Positions 32,241 through 34,879 of a DNA stretch of 34,879 nucleotides are shown here, piece after piece. Origin of the DNA: Nitriliruptoraceae bacterium. Lineage in GTDB: Bacteria; Actinomycetota; Nitriliruptoria; Nitriliruptorales; Nitriliruptoraceae. The stretch covers positions 1 through 34,879 of the forward strand of contig PXDB01000018.1 of NCBI GenBank assembly GCA_003565155.1. Reading direction: 5' to 3'. A program made the translations under genes and the position numbers. The number at the start of each line of letters is the position of its first letter. Within the stretch, counting starts at the first letter, position 1. The notes beneath the pieces were generated by a model. It made no database searches. It was not told where the DNA came from and saw only the letters and a program-made list of their open reading frames with translations.

Positions 32241-33713
32241 TCAAGCTTCACTGAGGAGGTGGTCCACCACCTCGGCGGCGGTGTAGGTCTCGCGGTCGGC
32301 ACCGAGCCCGTCCAGCAGTGCGACGATGCCCTCGAGGTCGGTGCCGAGCGTCACGATCGCCGGCTCCTCGAGGTCGTCACCGCGCGACTGCGGGACCCCG
32401 GCGGTCGCCAGCAGCGCGTTGCACAGGCACACCCGTCCCTGGGTGTTGGCCTCCCGGGCGCCCTTCGCGCCGGTGTAGCTGGCGACCGGCTCGGCGGGGC
32501 AGCGGTAGCCGAGGTCGCCACTCGGCTTCTCGTAAGGCACCCGCAGCATCCCGAGGTCGCAGATCCGGTCACGCCCGGCGAGGACCTCCGGGTCCGACAG
32601 GGTCCCGTCCAGCGAGAGCACCTTGAACGGGAACCCGGTGGGTGACACGCGCCAATCGGTGCGCACGTCCCCGCCGCCCGCGCGGATGCTGCGCAGCGCG
32701 TCCCGCTTGAGCTCGGCCGCCATCCCCGACTCGTCGCAGAGGGCGAACACGCTGCCGGCCTGCACGCCGACCGCACCGGCGGCCATCGCACGCTGCAGAC
32801 CGTGCGGCGTGCCGTACTGACCGGCCACCCAGAAGGGCAGCCCGAGCGTGGCGATCTCGGCCAGGTCGACCTCGTCCTTGTCGTCGTAGACCGGCTGGTC
32901 CCGGTCGTCGAGGCGGCGCGGCCCGCGGGGTGGCGCGTTGTGGCCCCCTGCCGGCGGTCCCTCCACGACGAACCCGTCGGGCCGTGCCGTGGCCGAGTTG
33001 GCGAGACCCTCGGCCAGATCGTTCGACGCCACGATCGCCAGGAACCGTGGCCGCGGCAGCTGCGGGGCCGGGTGCCCGAACAGCTCCCGGGGCTGGAAGT
33101 GGATCGCGTGGTCGCTGTGCGAGGCGTGCTGCACCCTGAGCGTCCAGGTGATGTCGGCGCCGCCGGCCAGATCGTCGAGCAGCGACGGCAGCTCATGGGG
33201 GTTGCCGGCACCGACCAGCACCGCGTCGACGCCGGCCAGCATCGCGCCGTACAGCACGAAGGGGATGGGCGCCTCGATCTTGCGCAGCAGGTTGATGCCG
33301 ATCGGGCCGTCGTGACCCTCCTTGGCGAGGTACACCTCGACGAAGCCGGCCGCCACCGCCAGTTCCTGCAACCGTCGCGCCGGGCGTGCAGAGAACATCG
33401 GGATGTTGCGGTACGCCACCCCGTCGCCGCGCCCGCCCTCGAGGTGGTAGGTCGCCACGATCTGCTCGGCGATGCGTGGGATGGGGAAGCTCGCCAGCGC
33501 ACGACGGACGTGGCCACCGGGGTCACCGTCCTGCAACCGCCGGACGCACATGACCTCCAGGGCCGTGCCGGAGACCACACCGAGCTGTCCTGCGCGCCCG
33601 ACGGCGTTCGCGAGCCGCCAGTCGGACACCGCGACGCCCATGCCACCCTGGATGATGGGTGGCAGCGGCGCATGGGTGTGGATGGTGGGCGGGTCGGGGG
33701 TCATGTTCCCCAT
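32241..33713 (-). CDS. Nitronate monooxygenase family flavoenzyme
   Basis: A 490-residue FMN-dependent TIM-barrel oxidoreductase of the nitronate monooxygenase (2-nitropropane dioxygenase) family, which also includes enoyl-ACP reductase relatives. The N-terminus IIQGGMGVAVSDWRLANAVG, then GQLGVVSGTAL, the active-site stretch VVEGPPAGGHNAPPRG and the phosphate-binding region GAVGVQAGSVFALCDES are clear. Typical members have 320-380 residues; this one carries about 100 extra at the C-terminus, including GRVCLCNALLATAGVPQ. It starts 11 bases after the MerR gene on the same strand, so MerR very likely controls it. The start could also be the ATG at 33704. The substrate is not certain. Confidence 0.88.
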   Translation of the reverse strand: MGNMTPDPPTIHTHAPLPPIIQGGMGVAVSDWRLANAVGRAGQLGVVSGTALEVMCVRRLQDGDPGGHVRRALASFPIPRIAEQIVATYHLEGGRGDGVAYRNIPMFSARPARRLQELAVAAGFVEVYLAKEGHDGPIGINLLRKIEAPIPFVLYGAMLAGVDAVLVGAGNPHELPSLLDDLAGGADITWTLRVQHASHSDHAIHFQPRELFGHPAPQLPRPRFLAIVASNDLAEGLANSATARPDGFVVEGPPAGGHNAPPRGPRRLDDRDQPVYDDKDEVDLAEIATLGLPFWVAGQYGTPHGLQRAMAAGAVGVQAGSVFALCDESGMAAELKRDALRSIRAGGGDVRTDWRVSPTGFPFKVLSLDGTLSDPEVLAGRDRICDLGMLRVPYEKPSGDLGYRCPAEPVASYTGAKGAREANTQGRVCLCNALLATAGVPQSRGDDLEEPAIVTLGTDLEGIVALLDGLGADRETYTAAEVVDHLLSEA

Positions 33714-33724
33714 ACCGGTTCCGA

Positions 33725-34552
33725 TCAGCGGGTCTTCGACGACCCGTCCTGGACCTCCGTCGAAGCGACGGGGTCATCGCTCGGCGAGCGGTCCCGCTCG
33801 TCGAGGTTGCCGGCGGTCGGCGGCGACGGCGAGATACGCCCCTTCTCGACCGCGGTGCGCAGTGCACGCTCGATCTCCTGGGTGAAGACCAGCTGCACGG
33901 CACGGGCGCCCAGGGGGCGCAGCGCCTTGAGCGCCTCGGCGATGTCCTCGGCGGTGCCCCTCCGGGCGAAGCCGGCGCCGGCGCGCTCCAGGAAGTGCTC
34001 GACGAGTTCCTCGCTGGTCTTGGCGAGGTGCCGACGCATGATGCCGGCCGCCTCCGTCGCGGTGTCGATGTCGACACCGGCGCGGTCGAGTTCCAGGGTG
34101 ATGTCCAGCGCCGCTGGCGAGGGCACGAGGTAGACGTCGCTGAGCCCCTGCTGCCGCCGGATCACCCCGGCGTCCACCAGGGCCGCCACCACGCCGGGAC
34201 GGTGCTCGATGCGCTCGGCCAGCACGGCCTCCGTCACCACCTCGGGACGTTCCTCCGACCAGGGGGCGCGGAGTTCGTCACCGACCCCCAGCCAGTCGTC
34301 CAGCCACAGCTCACCCTTCTCGATGCGCTTGAAGGCGTCCTTGATGGCGGAGAGCTTGAGGCCTCGGTCCTGTAGGCGGGCGATCAGCTGCAGCCGCTCG
34401 AGATGCTCCGTGCGGTACAGGGCGATGCGGCCCTGGCGCTGCGGGCCGGGCAGGAGTTTCTCCGACTGGTAGTGACGCACCGTGCGCACGGGCAGGCCCG
34501 CTGCGGCGGCCAGCTCGTCGACGGTGAAAACCGCCTCCTCGTCATCCTGCAC
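33725..34552 (-). CDS. MerR family transcriptional regulator
   Basis: A 275-residue regulator. The MerR winged helix is at the N-terminus: FTVDELAAAAGLPVRTVRHY (about 9-28), QSEKLLPGPQRQGRIALYRTEHLERLQLIARLQDRGLKLSAIKDAF. Instead of the usual short dimer helix there is a C-terminal region of about 190 residues, partly helical (LRPLGARAVQLVFTQEIERAL), that resembles the longer MerR proteins of actinobacteria and presumably binds an effector. No metal-binding cysteines are present, so an organic ligand is likely. The GTG start has AAGGAG five bases upstream. It is first in the operon with the flavoenzyme, and a 17-bp palindrome covers its promoter. Confidence 0.9.
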   Translation of the reverse strand: MQDDEEAVFTVDELAAAAGLPVRTVRHYQSEKLLPGPQRQGRIALYRTEHLERLQLIARLQDRGLKLSAIKDAFKRIEKGELWLDDWLGVGDELRAPWSEERPEVVTEAVLAERIEHRPGVVAALVDAGVIRRQQGLSDVYLVPSPAALDITLELDRAGVDIDTATEAAGIMRRHLAKTSEELVEHFLERAGAGFARRGTAEDIAEALKALRPLGARAVQLVFTQEIERALRTAVEKGRISPSPPTAGNLDERDRSPSDDPVASTEVQDGSSKTR

Positions 34553-34582
34553 CCGGACTCCTTGTCGACTCGGCGCAGCACA

Positions 34583-34611
34583 ACAATGACACTATTGACT
34601 GTAACAGTCAA
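34583..34611 (-). promoter_or_regulatory. MerR-operon promoter with a 17-bp palindromic operator
   Basis: TTGACTGT (34595-34602), one central A, then ACAGTCAA (34604-34611) form a perfect 8-1-8 palindrome. On the minus strand its outer six bases TTGACT serve as a -35, and CATTGT (34588-34583) follows after 17 bases as a -10. The start near 34576 leaves a 24-base leader containing AAGGAG. The operator covers the -35, consistent with autoregulation by the MerR protein. Confidence 0.65.
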
Positions 34612-34786
34612 GGGTGAGAACGTGGGGCCGCTATCGGGCGACGCGTCTGACGAGCACGACAGAGGGGCGGAGCGGGACGGCGGGGGTGGGCGTGCCCCCG
34701 CAGGGGGCCCGCTCCCTGGCCGTGATGTTGAGGTCTGTAGCGGAGGGGTTCGCGCGAGTCCAGGACTCCGGGGACCGTGAGGAAGT

Positions 34787-34879
34787 TCATGTAGTGCCGG
34801 GGTGGGGTTTGACGCTGTAGTGCAGGACGAGGTCGGTGCCGGGGTAGACGGTTTCGGTGTCGTTGAGCAGTTCGCAGAT
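34787..34879 (-). CDS. C-terminal fragment of a possible transposase, cut by the window edge
   Basis: The last 30 codons of a minus-strand gene are visible: ICELLNDTETVYPGTDLVLH then YSVKPHPGTT and TGA. The ELLNDTETVYPGTDL type of ending recalls the C-termini of DDE transposases in actinobacterial insertion sequences, but this is from memory of the pattern and the catalytic part is outside the window. The rest of the interval back to the MerR palindrome (34612-34786) holds no recognisable gene. Confidence in a coding end is moderate, in the family low. Confidence 0.35.
   Translation of the reverse strand: MCELLNDTETVYPGTDLVLHYSVKPHPGTT

Overview
The window is a compact, very GC-rich stretch of a bacterial chromosome. 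Third positions are almost all G or C, GTG starts are common, purine-rich ribosome binding sites are good, and many genes overlap by ATGA or GTGA. The protein families (SARP/AfsR regulator, DUF5998, DUF6777, DUF2252, DHA2 drug exporters, LiaF-like proteins) point to the Actinomycetota. The mix, which includes an acyl-ACP-reductase-like enzyme, PAS-GGDEF-EAL and HDOD proteins and a stand-alone MEDS protein, would suit a deep-branching lineage such as the Nitriliruptoria, but that placement is inference. No rRNA, tRNA, CRISPR array or complete mobile element was found.

Layout. (1) 1-4.5 kb: a minus-strand pair, an ABC transporter ATPase cut by the left edge preceded by a small ABC-like protein with erased catalytic motifs, divergent from a large SARP/AfsR-type regulator. 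(2) 4.5-7.8 kb: a minus-strand run of an SH3-tipped membrane protein, a DUF1622 membrane protein and a PlsC-like acyltransferase with an 11-residue repeat tail. (3) 7.9-13.3 kb, plus strand: an SfsA-DUF3293 fusion, dodecin, a MarR repressor coupled to a DHA2 exporter, a six-helix K+ channel and a MEDS-domain sensor protein. (4) 13.4-16.6 kb, minus strand: an SDR reductase followed by a 686-residue relative of acyl-ACP reductase. This is the most interesting metabolic unit. (5) 16.9-19.6 kb: a LiaF-like membrane protein, then a coupled zinc-type dehydrogenase and proline-racemase-family enzyme. (6) 19.7-24.1 kb: a low-density region with small membrane proteins, a secreted alpha/beta hydrolase lipoprotein, a 5'-truncated serine-hydrolase fragment, a decayed ABC ATPase and about 0.8 kb without a recognisable gene. 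(7) 24.1-28.7 kb: a DUF6777 lipoprotein with a duplicated four-cysteine tail, OsmC coupled to DUF5998, a four-helix membrane protein and DUF2252. (8) 28.9-31.8 kb: a PAS-GGDEF-EAL protein translationally coupled to an HDOD protein. (9) 31.9-34.9 kb: a small coiled-coil membrane protein, a MerR regulator with a nitronate-monooxygenase-family flavoenzyme under a perfect 17-bp palindrome, and the tail of a possible transposase at the right edge.

How the parts may work together. Several units are local regulator-plus-target pairs: MarR with the exporter, MerR with the flavoenzyme, and GGDEF-EAL with HDOD. The SDR plus acyl-reductase pair is consistent with reduction of a fatty acyl thioester to aldehyde and then alcohol. 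The perfect half-site of the MerR palindrome also lies upstream of that pair, a tentative link between the two lipid/flavin units. No multi-gene defence, phage or biosynthetic cluster is evident. Unusual features are mainly domain architectures and regulatory palindromes rather than one large new system.
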